A stretch of 64,000 bases of DNA from Piezodorus guildinii (GCA_023052935.1 CM041295.1:23641575-23705574); one strand, 5' to 3'; shown: positions 20,740-31,864, counted from the first letter of the stretch. The notes: generated from the sequence alone by a model not told the origin. Numbers and translations: made by a program.

Positions 20740-22364
20740 TCTGCTTCCCCAGTCAAGCAAACGCAAAGACATAATAACAAACACCTGTGCCACAAGAGAC
20801 ATCCGGCGAATTACAAAGGCTGCGTGATTTACGAAAACCTTAAATCAAGATTTCTGAAGCCCCAGCGCCAAGAGGAGACTAGACCGAGGAGAAATCCTTC
20901 AAAATTCGTTGACCCGACAGTTTCTTTTGTCCAACAACTTGGTGATGGTAACCAGTTTACTCAGTGTGAGGCGACGCCGGATCAACATACACTCAAACAT
21001 CCCAAACCTGAATCTCAACCATCTCAAAATTTCAATCCTAAAAAACTTCCCCATCACCAAATCTCTCCTAACAAACCTTGTATCAAAATTTAATTCCTGC
21101 CTTAGAAAATCCATAAATGATTCCATCCAACTCCATTTCCATTCTCCTCTGGAATGCCAATGGTGTTCGAAATCACAGTAACCAACAAAGTTCTTAAATA
21201 CCAAGTCATCTCCAATCCCATCCAATGTGAAGATGGATCCTGGGCTTCGTCAGATGAGACCAGAGCGGAAGAGTTTGCCAAACATTTTTACCACCCACCT
21301 CGAGCTCAATCCTGCCCATACAGCTAATGTAAAGGAATTCCTCTCTTCACCAATTCCTCTCTCTCCACCCCCTAAAGCTATTAACCCCTCTGAGGTCAAA
21401 TTCCTTATAATAAACTAAAACCTTGAAAATCTCCTGGCTACGACCTCCTCAGTTCTAACATCCTTCGTCAACTGCCCCAAAAAGCAATCAATTCCTTACC
21501 TGTCTCTATAACAGTATCTTCCGTACAACCCACTTTCCTTTGGCGTGGAAATACTCCACCACTCTCCTTTTTCTCAAACCGGGTAAACCTCCCAACAACA
21601 CCCCATCCTATAGGCCTATTATCTTCCTTCCGATCCTTTCAACAATCCTTCTTAAGCGTATCCTACAATTAATTGAAATTCCTTTTCACCAGTTCGGATT
21701 CCGCTGACTGACCATATATCCTTCGCGCTTGAAAACAAGCAATATTGCACTGGTGCCTTTCTGGATGTTGATACCGCCAACTATATAGACTACCATACAG
21801 AACATCAAAACTTTCTGTTGCCAATAAACTAATAATTTACAAGACAATTCTAAAACCGATTTGGACCTACGGACTCGAACTGTGGGGGACAACTAAATTT
21901 TCGAACATCAAGCGTATCCAATCCTTTCAGTCCATAGTCCTCAGAACAATAGTCAATGCTTCCTATTATGTTACAAACAAGACCTTACACAATGATCTGA
22001 ATAACCCATTTGTCCTCGATCTAATTCCATCTAAATTCCTAAACTTCCATCAGAGGTTTACTCACCTTCCTAATCCCTTATTCCAATCCCTATCTAGCTC
22101 CGCCATCCCTATAACCCTCATCGTAGGCTGAAGTGGCAGTGGCCTAGAGACCTCTTATAACTAAGCAATGATGAGTGTTGGCAATGGCCAGCTTCTTCAC
22201 TCATGCCTGAGAGTGTGTGGCTCTAGTGCCCTCTCAGCCTCCACTGGCTTATTAGACCAGTGACGCGTCTGACTGAGAGGTGCTGGGATCTCCTGGCCTC
22301 GGGCCCCGACACCTACTTGTGGGCGTCAGGGTTTGATTCGGGTTCCCAGAGGCAGTATGTAAAT

Positions 22365-22368
<4 letters not shown>
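20740..22368 (+). mobile_element. Jockey-clade element C4, heavily decayed
   Basis: Plus-strand relic of the same jockey family. It contains the end of ORF1 (HPANYKGC, ENLKSRFLKPQ), jumps by internal deletion to the RT linker (SSPIPLSPPPKAINPSEVKF), then the RT thumb (YKTILKPIWTYGLELWG, SNIKRIQSFQS) and the family 3' UTR. The endonuclease and the FADD palm are missing. Many stops show this is an old copy. Confidence 0.8.

Positions 22369-22413
<45 letters not shown>
22369..22413. repeat. (TA)n microsatellite
   Basis: A TA tract of about 45 bp at the 3' end of C4. Confidence 0.95.
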
Positions 22414-22416
<3 letters not shown>

Positions 22417-23425
22417 TGTGGCCAAGATTATTATTTTTTATTTATTTTATTTTATTTTTATCTTTTTTATTCTTCTTTGTAATTTAAAAAAAAAAAATTA
22501 TTTACTGTACATAAGGAATGAATGAATTCTTATAGCATTAATACTAATTGCCCAAAATTGTGCCAGATTATATTATTTATAAATAAAACAATTTAAAAAA
22601 TAAATAAGCCAACTAAGGACCATGTCAATCAACATTTTCACTGACAGTTAACATTACAGGATATTATAATAATAGGAAATAATATTTATTGATGTAGTTA
22701 AAAATAAACAGTTCATTAAAATATGAGTGGATAAGATATATGATGTGGAGGAAATTGGTAGTTAATAAGTTTGCACAATAACCCACTTTGCTTAATTTTG
22801 TAGGATGCTTTGATACTTTCACTTACCTATGTATGAAATATACAGTAAGAGGAAGTATTGTGATTGTAAAAATTTTCGAATTTGAGTTTTCAACGAAAAT
22901 TAAAGTCTCCTGAGTCCAAATGACCAAATCCCGCAAAAAGGTCTGTATGTGTGTGTATGTTTGTGTGTATGTCAGTCTGTGGTAAGACCAGCGCTAAAAC
23001 AAAAAGTCCTTTGAAACTGAAATTTTATATTTAAGATAACTATTTGCCTGAGATATTATAGCAACTTTGTCATCAAAATCTGCTAATCGAAAGAGCCACT
23101 TTATACCATGCATTATGCAACTACCATTTCTCAAAAACGGCTCTAACGATTTTGATTAAACTCGCTATATCAATATAAAATTTAATAGGCTTGTAGGTTT
23201 CATTCTTATTAAAATAGTCTGAAAGGGCTCAAGTGCCGATATTTTAAATTTTCTTCCTCTAAAGTATCTTTAATTTTGTAGATTCTATAAAAATAACCAT
23301 ATTATCTTGTTACCATTGATGAAAAACAGGTATATATAAGTTGACCGAATTCGATATCCAACTAAAGGAGAAAACTGCAAAAATACTTTTTAATGCAATT
23401 TTTTGTTTTTAAACATAAGAACAGT
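22414..23425. other. Non-coding, unclassified
   Basis: No supported ORF. From about 22860 to 23400 there is a moderately complex stretch with a short TGTG microsatellite (22945-22975). It has the look of an interspersed repeat but I could not assign a family. Confidence 0.35.
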
Positions 23426-23426
23426 A

Positions 23427-23700
23427 ATCTTCTTCTTCTTCTGGCACTACAGACAGAAGTGGTCCTTGGTCTCCCTCAACATAGCCTGCCACAGTCCTCT
23501 ATCCTCCACCATACGGATGCCCGCGCATCGCATATCCTCAAGGACCTTGTCTTTCCATCGTGCTCTTGGCCTCCCCTTATTGTGTGTGGCTATGATTGTT
23601 CCTTGGTAGGTATTCTTCACCTGTCTGTCCTCACTCATCCTGTTCAAATGACCATACCACCTCAACTTATCCATCCTTATGGCGTCAGATAAGCGCAGCC
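23427..23700 (-). pseudogene. RTE-like C-terminal fragment with CTT repeat tail
   Basis: Minus-strand ORF of about 75 residues: DKLRWYGHLNRM, then NKGRPRARWKDKVLEDM and RGLWQAMLRE. This is the conserved RWxGHLxRM...GRPxxRWxDxV tail of insect RTE-like elements. The tail on that strand is a GAA repeat (23427-23441 as CTTCTTCTT). Everything upstream has been lost. Confidence 0.75.
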
Positions 23701-23769
23701 CATTAAATAGTTCATAAATTTTCCGAAATCTGAGGCATCTTTGTTAAGTTTTCATAAAGGTAGACTTTT

Positions 23770-23905
23770 TTTTGTATGTAGACGGGGGTGTTAGCCCCAT
23801 ACCACAACCCTTCTCTTTTATCCGGACTTGGGACCGGCTGGGATCACCACAGAGCAACTTTCACTGGCAGAGTTGAACAGTAATATACCGTTGGAAAGCT
23901 AAACC
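23770..23905 (-). mobile_element. RTE-like 5' region relic
   Basis: CTTTTATCCGGACTTGGGAC and CACTGGCAGAGTTGAACAGT are similar to CTTTTATCCAGGCTTGGGAC and CACTGGCGGAGTTAGGGAT at 56985-57050, just upstream of the endonuclease of RTE-like element D. Only this short 5' piece remains. Confidence 0.5.
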
Positions 23906-23998
23906 TTTTAGAAAAAATATTATCTTACACATAAACTTTTAAAAGTTAATAAAGAGTGATGAAAAGCCGATAAAGCTAACTGATTATTTTAGATAATA

Positions 23999-24897
23999 TT
24001 GGGTTGATGCAAAATTAATGCAGGTTTCCTCTATTGCAATATCTTAATTCCAATTGTGTAAACAAAGCTAATCCTAACATTGATCATTATTATACCAAAA
24101 CAAACCTTATCTAATACCCTCTCTTTCACCATGAATTTGTTTAGTAAAATCGTTTTGTTCAGTGTGTTCAAAGGCCTTGAATCGAAAATGTCAAAGTGCG
24201 ATTTTCGTCAAATTTATTTTTACGAATTTAAATTAGGGCGCAGCGCTGCGCAAACGGCTCGTAATATTAATGAAGTGTGGGGTCAGGGGGCTATTAATGA
24301 GTGCACGGTGCAGCGTTGGTTCCTGAAGTTTCGCAGAGGAGATTTCGACCTCGAAGACAAGGAAGGTCGGGGCCGTCATCTTGCTCTGGACAACGACCAG
24401 CTGAGGTCAAAAGTGGAAGAAGACCCAACCAAAACCACACGAGAAATGGCGGCGGAACTCGGAACTCAAAAATTGCAACGTCTTTGCCCAGCATTGATGA
24501 ATCGGAAGGGGCCGATCCTGCTCCACGATAACGCCAGACCACACGTTGCACAACCAACGCTTCGACGACTGCACGAGTTGGGCTACGAAGTTCTCCAACA
24601 TCCGCCTTATTCACCTGACCTCTCTCCTACAGACTTCCACTTTTTCAGGCATCTGGACAACTTTTTGAGGGAGAAAAATTTTCAAAACCAGGACGACATT
24701 GAAAATTCTTTTCGTGATTTCATTGAGTCCAGGGATTCGGATTTTTTTTCTGGTGGAATAAGAAAGCTTGTTGAACGTTGGCAAAAGTGCATTGATTCAG
24801 ATGGAAATTATTTTGATTAAATATATATGGTTAAAGTAAAGATATGGCGTATTTGCAATACCTACTAAAAACCTGCATTAATTTTGCATCAACCCAA
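23999..24897 (+). mobile_element. mariner transposon with internal deletion
   Basis: An 899-bp mariner. The terminal inverted repeats are identical over 29 bp (23999-24027 and 24869-24897), starting TTGGGTTGATGC, and the element is flanked by the TA dinucleotides expected of the Tc1/mariner superfamily (23997-23998, 24898-24899). It holds one open transposase frame that has lost its central part. Intact ends mean it could still be moved by a transposase supplied elsewhere. Confidence 0.95.
24188..24820 (+). pseudogene. mariner transposase lacking the first catalytic Asp
   Basis: I take MSKCDFRQ at 24188 as the start, since it begins the helix-turn-helix DNA-binding region. An open frame extends upstream to 24080 but matches nothing. 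The N-terminal half has two helix-turn-helix regions (LGRSAAQTARNI, WFLKFRRGDFDLED). The C-terminal half has LLHDNARPHVA and YSPDLSPTDFHFF, the second and third acidic residues of the mariner D,D34D triad. Between AAELG and QKLQRLCPA an in-frame deletion has removed the block that normally carries the first Asp, so it cannot be catalytic. The protein is about 210 residues against about 345 usual. Confidence 0.92.
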
Positions 24898-24899
24898 TA

Positions 24900-25570
24900 A
24901 TATAATATATTTTTTAATAAAACACATGTTTCTATAGAAATTCAATTTAATTAATTCTTTCACTCATTTTTATCTCTAACTGTATTTAAAAATTCTTTAA
25001 TTGATTTTAAAAACGGAAGTAAGTGAAAGTAGTGTGTTGCCCCCACCACCAGATTTTTATGATAATATTTTTAATTTCAATAAATAATTTTTTAAGTACA
25101 CTTGTATGCTTTCGGAAATCTATAGGGTATTTTAGGGTTAGGAATTAGCATTCCAGATTTAATTGTAGCAATGCATTTCTTTATTTGAGTTCTATTGTAT
25201 AACAGAAGGAGATGACATTGGTTCATTTCCTGTTGTTGACTAATGTTTTTCTCCTCAAAGGAGGCCATCACTTAGCTTTTGTAAAAACAATTTTGATTTA
25301 GATTTATTTTAAACTATTTTTATTTGACTCAAAAAATCAAGTGATCCAAAATGAGAAAAGATATCAGCTCTTCATTGGGATACAGTCGCATCATCGAAAT
25401 TGCCTCAGCATAATCAATCAGGCGCTCCAACTCGGTGACGAGTCCTGGCCTTCGCCAACAGCTTTCTCCTTACATATCTGTTTTGTGTAGCTGTCATCCA
25501 GTTTCACACTCCAGGATATCCCTTTCATTTGCCGCCATACCATCTGACCATCTGTGTTTTAAACTTCCTC
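24900..25570. other. AT-rich spacer
   Basis: No ORF, terminal repeat or RNA gene recognised. Confidence 0.4.
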
Positions 25571-25690
25571 TTCTTCTGGTGCCGTAGAGAGTTCTGTTAA
25601 GACCACCTTAGGGATCACCTCAATCTCCATTCTAGCCACATGGCCAGCCCACCGCAGTCTGCCAAGCTTCAAGATAACAAAGCTAACAAC
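25570..25690 (-). pseudogene. RTE-like C-terminal relic
   Basis: Minus strand reads KLGRLRWAGHVARMEIEVIP and then a GAA-repeat (CTTCTTCT on the plus strand at 25568-25577), the tail pattern also seen at 23.4 kb. Only about 35 codons survive. Confidence 0.65.
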
Positions 25691-25752
25691 ATTATTATCC
25701 TTAAGACATGAATAAAGTTTGTTATCGGTCCGCCTTCTCCAATTTCAATGTG

Positions 25753-26345
25753 TCAATGTGTATACGCTGCCAATTTTACTCTGGCTCTATCCATGGTTTT
25801 GGACCTTCGCGCACTCAGGGCATTTATGTCCTTGTCGATTGACTTCCAGTAAACATAGCGTCGTGACAATTGTTTCATATTTGTTGTCTCCATATGGGTT
25901 CGATAAAGTTCATGAAGACCGGCTGGTTGCAAAGCAGTTGTTATCACAACTCTTGGTCATCTGTTTCACAAAAGTACATCTCCTTCAACTGTGAGTTCGG
26001 TGTTTTCGGTTCGATATCTGCTAAGTTATTTAACTAAATTGGATGACTCTTCATCTTCTTGATACGTGATGTGTCATGGTCGATGTTCTAATGTGTTAGA
26101 CTGATGCTTTGAAAATTTGTTTCACTTCATTGTTAATGGCTGAGTCCGTCCGATCATGTAGTGGATTGATTTGGGCTATAGATATACTGTCAACGTTTTG
26201 TTCTTCTTTAGTGAATTTCAGAGAATATTTGAATCCAGAAATAAAAGCTCTACATCGTTGTAATCTAGTGGAAGTCATCTTTGGTATTTTCGAGTTCTGG
26301 TGGAAAATTCGCATGAGCGGCTGGTTGTCGTTTACCAGAGTAATG
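25753..26345 (-). pseudogene. Ty3/gypsy G2: end of RNase H and integrase N-terminus
   Basis: Minus-strand pol fragment. At 26345-26150 it reads TLVNDNQPLMRIF, STRLQRCRAFISGFKYSLKF, the end of the Ty3/gypsy RNase H and its connection. At 25947-25753 LHELYRTHMETTNMKQLSRR followed by YVYWKSIDKDINAL matches the zinc-binding (HHCC) start of integrase. The frame is broken between. The likely upstream half of the same copy is at 29045-29820, with another gypsy fragment (G1) lying between. Confidence 0.7.
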
Positions 26346-26621
26346 TAAAAGGGTGTGAAAATAGATACTGGTAGAAGTGATCCACTGACAAAATTATAGT
26401 GAGGGACGATAGATTATATCAAATTTGAAGCAAGATAGCTCCAACCGCCATCTCAAGATTTTCTCATTTTTAATTTTGCTGTTGTGCTGCTGGTCAAACA
26501 TAAAAGAAACAGATCGTTGATCTGTGAGGATTGTAAAAGGTCTGCCAATGAGATAATGGCGCCAGTATCTTAGAGATTCTACTATTGCTTACGCTTCTTT
26601 TTCAATGCAAGAGTGTTGCAA

Positions 26622-27176
26622 TTATGATTTGTTAAGCATCCTTGAAAAGAAGGCAACTGGCCGTCCCATTTGACTCAAAGTGGCTGCTATGGCATAATTT
26701 GATGCATCCGTCTCTACTTGGAAAGGTGCATTATCAAGAATTGCAGCAGTAGCAGCGTTTGCAATCTCATTCTTCAGCACGTTGAACACTGACACAGCTT
26801 CATTTGACATTGGGAATGCAGTTTTCAGCAGAGGACGAATTTTGTCAGAAAAACGGGGTATCCATTTGCTGTAATAAGAGAACATACCCATGGCTCTTTG
26901 CAGAGCAGCAGCGTTTTCGGGTAAAGGCAAATCTAAAAGTGGCTGCATGCGATCAGGATCAGGTGTGATTTTGTGATTTGAAATAACACAACCTAGTAAG
27001 TGGATAGTTTTCACAGAGAATTTACTTTTTTCTTTATTTAAGGTCAAGTTATACTTTTCCACCGCAGCTAGGAAATTCCTTAAGTTTTTATCATGGTCTT
27101 CTTGATTTTTACCGCATACTGTCACGTCATCCAAATAAAGGAAGGTACCTTTAAGATTTTCATCCTGCACTATCAA
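26622..27176 (-). pseudogene. G1 reverse transcriptase, second part, and RNase H start
   Basis: Begins in the RT palm with GTFLYLDDVTVCG (YLDD at about 27137-27126), continues through the thumb (KSKFSVKTIHLLGCVI, RAMGMFSYYSKWIPRF) and enters RNase H at PFQVETDASNYAIAATL. Beyond 26622 the RNase H continues in broken frames (LTDQRSVSFMFDQQ) to about 26400. Confidence 0.87.
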
Positions 27177-27639
27177 TCAACCACTCTTTGAAAAGAGGCG
27201 ACTCCATTGGTAACTCCAATGGGATACGAAGGAAGTGGTACAACTTTCCGGTAGCTTCAAAAGCAGTGTACTGTTTCTCGGATTCTACAATTGGAACTTG
27301 ATGATAAGCGCTCTTTAGATCAATTGTGCTAAAAATGATGTTTTCTGATACTTTTGCAATTATTTCCTCGATTTTGGGAAGGTGGTATGCATCTAGTTGG
27401 GTAAATTTATTTATAGTTCTCGAATAGTCTACAACCATGCGAGGTTTTCTTTTTTCTTCTCTCACTACGAATGCTTGTGCTCTCCAAGGTGAGTGGCTAG
27501 GTTCAATAACACCTTCTTCCAGGAGTCTGCCAATCTCATCCTTCATAAACTTGCTGTCTTCCTTCGATTGATTTCTGGATTTAATTGCTACAGGTTTGCA
27601 ATTTCCCATCAGATTACCAAAAATAGATACGGGTTCCAT
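27160..27639 (-). pseudogene. G1 reverse transcriptase, first part
   Basis: RT fingers and palm: EGVIEPSHSPWRAQAFVV, KPRMVVDYSRTIN, IFSTIDLKSAYHQVPI (motif A with its Asp) and KLYHFLRIPL. A frame change near 27180 separates it from the YLDD part. Confidence 0.85.
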
Positions 27640-27650
27640 ACGAGCTTGGG

Positions 27651-28427
27651 CTACATTAAAATTTTCAAAGCAGAACGAGAACCATGAAAATCAATTTCCA
27701 GGATGGAGTGGTTTTTGAGGATGTCATGTCCGATTATTGTATCACAACATAGATTGTTCATGATCAATAATGTCACATCGTTATAGGAATGCTCGCCGAT
27801 TTGTAGCTCTGCCTTACATTGACCTGTTACCTCAGATTGCAAAGATGAATTTGCCATTGATATACGTCCTCTATATGGTAATACCAGAACATTGCATTTT
27901 TCAATGAGACTAGAGTTAATGAAGCTCGAAGAGCTTCCAGTATCAATGAGTGCTTTAACTTTTGTCCCATTTACCGATATATCAACAGTAGATCTAAAGA
28001 GATCAGTTGGGAAAGCAGCTGTCGTGTTGGCAAGCAAGTTAGTAGCAGAATATGACTGGGTGGCTAGGTTTTTAATTCCGTTCCTATTTGGATTTCGTTT
28101 CGATTGTGATCGACAGGCGCGTTTCCAGTGACCGATTTTTCCACATTTCATCCACGCCGAATCCTTGGCTGGGCATGATGATTTAGGATGCCAGTTTGAT
28201 CCACAAAAGTAACATTGTTTGGTGGTCACAGCTATAGTACCATGTTCGTTTCCGATTTCAGTGGCAGCATTGGGCGAACAAAATCCTGAATAAGATGCTG
28301 ATTGCTGTTCAGCTAACTCTAGAGCTCTGGCTTGCTTATATGCTTTGTCTAAATTTAGTTTAGTATTTTCTAATAACCTTCTCCTGATACGAGCATTAGA
28401 TAGACCTGTAATAAAAGCATCCCTCAC
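27651..28427 (-). pseudogene. G1 Gag C-terminus and aspartic protease
   Basis: A 258-residue open frame. Residues near 6-45 end the capsid (FITGLSNARIRRRLLE). About 72-108 is a zinc-knuckle region with CYFCGSNWHPKSSC and a second one whose first Cys is altered (MKCGKIGHWKRAC). ALIDTGSSSSFI is the retropepsin active-site motif and CCDTIIGHDIL a conserved downstream flap region. Gag and protease run in one frame here, as in gypsy elements lacking a frameshift. The frame is lost after 27651. Confidence 0.85.
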
Positions 28428-28469
28428 ATAATCGTTTTTATTTTCTTCGGCAGAAACGGCCTTGAAATT

Positions 28470-28823
28470 TCAACTTTTACTTAATTGCTTTAATATTTGA
28501 AGATATTGATCAATTGATTCTCCAGATTGTTGGCCTCTGGTTGCTAAGCAATGTCTTGCGTAAATCTCATTCTTAGGTTTATTGTAAAGTGATTCAAGAG
28601 CAGTTACGGCAGCATCAAAAGTCGTGACCTCACTAATATATTCATAAATATTAGGTGCAATATAATTTATCAAAAGTTCTAACTTACCCGCGTCATCGAT
28701 CTTTTCTACATACCTCAGAAAGTTGTCGAAGGTCTTTTTCCAATGGGTCCCCTGTTTGTCTGCTGTTACTGCAGCGGGGTCCGTTTCAAAACGTTCCGGT
28801 CGTAGATGCTTGTCCATCTTCAC
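28470..28823 (-). pseudogene. G1 Gag, N-terminal part
   Basis: About 117 residues starting MKMDKHLRPERFETDP, with HWKKTFDNFLRYVEK, LLINYIAP and ESIDQYLQILKQL, typical of the capsid region of Ty3/gypsy Gag. It ends in a stop at about 28470 and continues in another frame from 28427. Gag would form the intracellular particle that packages element RNA. Confidence 0.8.
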
Positions 28824-29044
28824 TCTTGTCGAAGTATAGATATTATCTGAGTAGTGGTTCTTTTAAAGGCCTTCTCTTTAATAAGTTTTTGTTAATTAAA
28901 TTGTTGTAAAATCATTAAAGAATTTACTACCAATTTAATAAAGGTTTTAATTAACAAAAACATCGCTTACAAATACACACATAACTCATCTAAATGTGAT
29001 ACATTACAAAACAACAAATAACCTCCCTCAATTTAAATGTGATC
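28824..29044 (-). other. AT-rich leader, possible G1 LTR/UTR remnant
   Basis: AT-rich interval between the G1 gag start and the G2 pol fragment. No clear TG...CA LTR ends or primer-binding site could be assigned. Confidence 0.3.
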
Positions 29045-29820
29045 AAGGTAATTATACATCCGCTCAGCCTCCCGAACGAGTTGTGAATATCCTTGTTCGG
29101 TTGGAGTTACGTATCTGGAAGCAAATGCGATGGGATGTTCCATTTCCCCCACGATGTAAGAAAGGATAACAACTACTCCACGTGGACTTACATCGCATGC
29201 TAATTAAACCTGGTTGTTCTGGGTCAAACGGTTTTAATACTGTATCGCTGGAACGTTTTAGCTTCAAAGAAAGAAAAGCAGCTTCATATTTTGTTAATCA
29301 TGAAAAACTGTTGTTGGTTTTTAAGAGGTCACGTAGTGGTGCTGTGATAGCTGAAGTGTTTTTGAGAAACGAGGAACCGATATGTAACCATGTCTAGAAA
29401 TTGTCGATCTTCAACATTTGTTGGTCTATGCATCTCTACGATCGCTGCAATTTTCCATGGTACTTGTGATATCGTGTTGCCCTTGGCAACATGGCCTCGA
29501 AAGTCAATTTATTCCTGAAACAGGACATACTATCGTCGTTTGAGGCGTAGATTGAATTTTTTAAGTTGTTTAAGGCAGATGTCCAAATAGGCTTCACATT
29601 CATCATCATTTGATTCTCCGTGGGCACCTATATCATCGAAGTAGTACTCGCATTTTTGAACGTCTCGAAGTATTTGATCGATTATACGGTTAATTCTGCT
29701 GGCGCTGTTTTGATTCCGAAAGACAGAAGATTCATGCGGTAGGAACCTTTGTGTGTTTTCAGTCTGAATTTTGGCTGATGGCTCGTCACATTTGATGTGT
29801 TGGTACGTCAAGACGTACAA
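29045..29820 (-). pseudogene. Ty3/gypsy G2: RT palm to RNase H
   Basis: Minus-strand pol relic. ORF 29820-29530 gives RINRIIDQILRDVQKCEYYF, DDIGAHGES and LKQLKKFNLRL. The catalytic box reads YFDD. After frameshifts, 29200-29050 reads VLKPFDPEQPG, EMEHPIAFASRYVTPTEQ and YSQLVREAE, the start of RNase H. The next expected RNase H block is found at 26345 on the other side of G1. Confidence 0.72.
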
Positions 29821-29889
29821 GTACAGAGCTAACCGGCAAAAGTATTTTGAATTGCGAAGTTGTCCAATATATTGTTGATTATCTTAACA

Positions 29890-30005
29890 GTATAATGTGC
29901 ATTTACACCAATCTGAAAATTAACTTGTAGCTCGTTTAAAGCAGCAATCTCCTCACTCCACCAGTGCCCTGCCATTTTAAGATTTATGTCAGGGGTTGCT
30001 ATGTA
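29890..30005 (-). pseudogene. Small R1-clade-like relic
   Basis: Minus strand reads INLKMAGHWWSEEIAALNEL, similar to the PVYWWNEEIAALQ linker between endonuclease and RT in element W1 (36600-36625). Only about 30 codons are left. Confidence 0.45.
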
Positions 30006-30345
30006 TCGAGAATACTGGGAGGAAAATAAATAATTTTGAATAATTTAAAATAGAACAGTTTCCGGGCTAAAAGCAGGAAGGATTCTTAGAAGGGCTATGC
30101 AAAAAATACACCCCTTCATTCCTAGAGCAGGGGCATCCCACTACCTAAGGAGTCTTAGCCCGGACAGGATAGGAAGCGGAAGTCCAGTCACGGACGGAGG
30201 AATTCGGGGGTCAAGCCTAGGAAGAATTGTGCAGATATGTCCGAAGGTACCTTTTTCATGTTATATTATGTGGTAAATCTGAACAAACCTCAGTATTCTC
30301 GATAATGAACAATGCCTTACTGCGTATTTTTATGTGTAATAATAT
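30005..30345. other. Unclassified sequence
   Basis: Contains a moderately GC-rich stretch (30065-30255) without a recognised protein. AGCCCGGACAGGATAGGAAG is distinctive but unassigned. Confidence 0.3.
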
Positions 30346-30349
30346 GTAC

Positions 30350-30804
30350 TATTAATTTGTATTACAATTAAAAGTTGTTTGAATGAATAAATGTATTGTT
30401 AGGTTTTTTAATTGAAATGATCCATTTTCATTCAACTTATTTAATTTCTTATTTTCTTCTCCCTACGTTTCTGCTTTTTGCCATTTTCAAGGGATCTACA
30501 AACATCATTTATTTTAAAACTAAAAGATAAACAACATTATTTTTTACAATCTTATAAGGAATTTTACATACCTTTTAATGTTCCATAATTATGCACTTAT
30601 ATAAATATATATTTTGTCACAATTTAAAAAAAAAAATAAAACTATTATAGGCTGACCAGCCCTGTCATGGTTGTTATCATCCACTGGATTAAAGAAATGT
30701 ATTCCCTCACTCTTAACACTTGATATTAAAACCAATATTTTTCTTTATCTTCATTTATCATGTAATCATCTCAAAACTATTCTAAACAATAATCAAATTA
30801 ACAT

Positions 30805-30835
<31 letters not shown>
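30350..30835 (-). mobile_element. PLE 5' region, inverted relative to P1
   Basis: Almost the reverse complement of 45155-45620, the region leading into PLE copy P1. Shared blocks include CCTACGTTT, GGGATCTACAAACATCATTT and TGACCAGCCCTGTCATGGTT (P1 side: AACCATGACAGGGCTAGTCA). It ends in a TA-rich microsatellite (30805-30870). No coding sequence survives. Confidence 0.8.
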
Positions 30836-30838
<3 letters not shown>

Positions 30839-30956
30839 TATATATATATATATATATATTATATAATATAGGTTGAGGTATTTACTTCAATGACAGGTCT
30901 TCAGAAGGCCTCGACAATGCCTGTCCAATAGGAGTGATGAGATGGAGTAGGATTCG

Positions 30957-31319
30957 CTCTGCGTGGTAGTAGCACGGCAGTAGCGAGGGTAAGGAGAGAA
31001 ATCGCCCTGCGTGGTAGTAGCACGGCAGTAGCGAGGGTTAGGAGAGAAATCGTCCTGCGTGGTAGTAGCACGACAGTAGCGAGGATTAGGAGGGAACTCA
31101 CCCTGCGTGGTAGAAGCACGACAGTAGCGAGGTCCTGGAGAGAATCACCCTGCGTGGTAGTAGCACGACAGTAGTGAGGACCAGGAGAGAATTCGCCCTG
31201 CGTGGTAGTAACACGACAGTAGCGAGGATCAGGAGGGAACTCGCCCTGCGTGGTAGTAGCACGACAGTAGCGAGGATCAGGAGAGAATCACCCTGCGTGG
31301 TAGTAGCACGACAGTGGCG
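30957..31319. repeat. 48-bp minisatellite, seven full units plus one partial
   Basis: Units begin GCGTGGTAGT or a close variant at 30961, 31009, 31057, 31105, 31152, 31200, 31248 and 31295, with periods of 48, 48, 48, 47, 48, 48 and 47. Each contains AGCACGRCAGTAGCGAGG and ends in GGAGRGAA. The 48-bp period is divisible by three, so the minus strand shows a 16-residue repeat (LLPRR...SLLTLATAV) over the first units. The two 47-bp units break that frame, so a protein is unlikely. Confidence 0.9.
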
Positions 31320-31790
31320 TTAAGGAGCCCTCATAGGTGCAAATGGGCCAATACCAAACAGCCCATTCTATGAGAGGGGTATTAAGGAACAGAAAGGAAA
31401 ATCAAATAAAAACTACAGATATAAAGGTTAAAACCAAGGAAGGCATATCTGAGTTAAGTAAGCAGGTAAGAAAGGTTAAGGCGAGGTGAGGAGAAGATGC
31501 AATGGCTTAGACACGCTGGGTGTATATAACCTTATGGCCAATCTCAGCACCGAGCGGTAACCGTTTTACTTTACTTGTTACAGGCTCAGATTTGTTATTA
31601 TTTTTTTTAATCATCTTCCTTTTAATTTATTGTTTAAATTACATTGGTATAACAAATAGTATTTATAATCATTACATGCATATTCACTTTTCTTGAGCGC
31701 ATACAATTTTATTTTTCTTGATTGTGGTGCCGGTGGAGCTCCCTGGTGACGGGCCGCTGAACTGCCCCGGGCGTCCGTACGGATGGCGGG
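31320..31790. other. Unclassified sequence downstream of minisatellite
   Basis: No ORF. Ends in a GC-rich patch (31720-31795; GGGCGTCCGTACGGATGGCG) just before a CA/TA microsatellite. Confidence 0.35.
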
Positions 31791-31794
31791 CGGT

Positions 31795-31864
<70 letters not shown>

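Larger units (their letters stand above)
26350..28823 (-). mobile_element. Ty3/gypsy G1: gag, protease, RT and RNase H
   Basis: Internal part of a Ty3/gypsy retrotransposon in the order gag, zinc knuckle, protease, RT, RNase H. It has no integrase and no clear LTRs; the interval 28824-29044 may hold a remnant of its 5' leader. It lies between the two halves of another gypsy pol (G2). Confidence 0.8.

Noticed and set aside
24294..24614. Minus-strand ORF over the mariner
   Set aside because: Shadow of the transposase coding strand.
25753..29820. Endogenous retrovirus with envelope
   Set aside because: Only gag, protease, RT, RNase H and integrase pieces are visible. No envelope-like ORF or clear LTR pair was found.
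30957..31319. Regularly spaced repeats that could look like a CRISPR array
   Set aside because: The whole 47-48-bp unit repeats, with no unique spacers, no cas genes and a eukaryotic context. It is a minisatellite.
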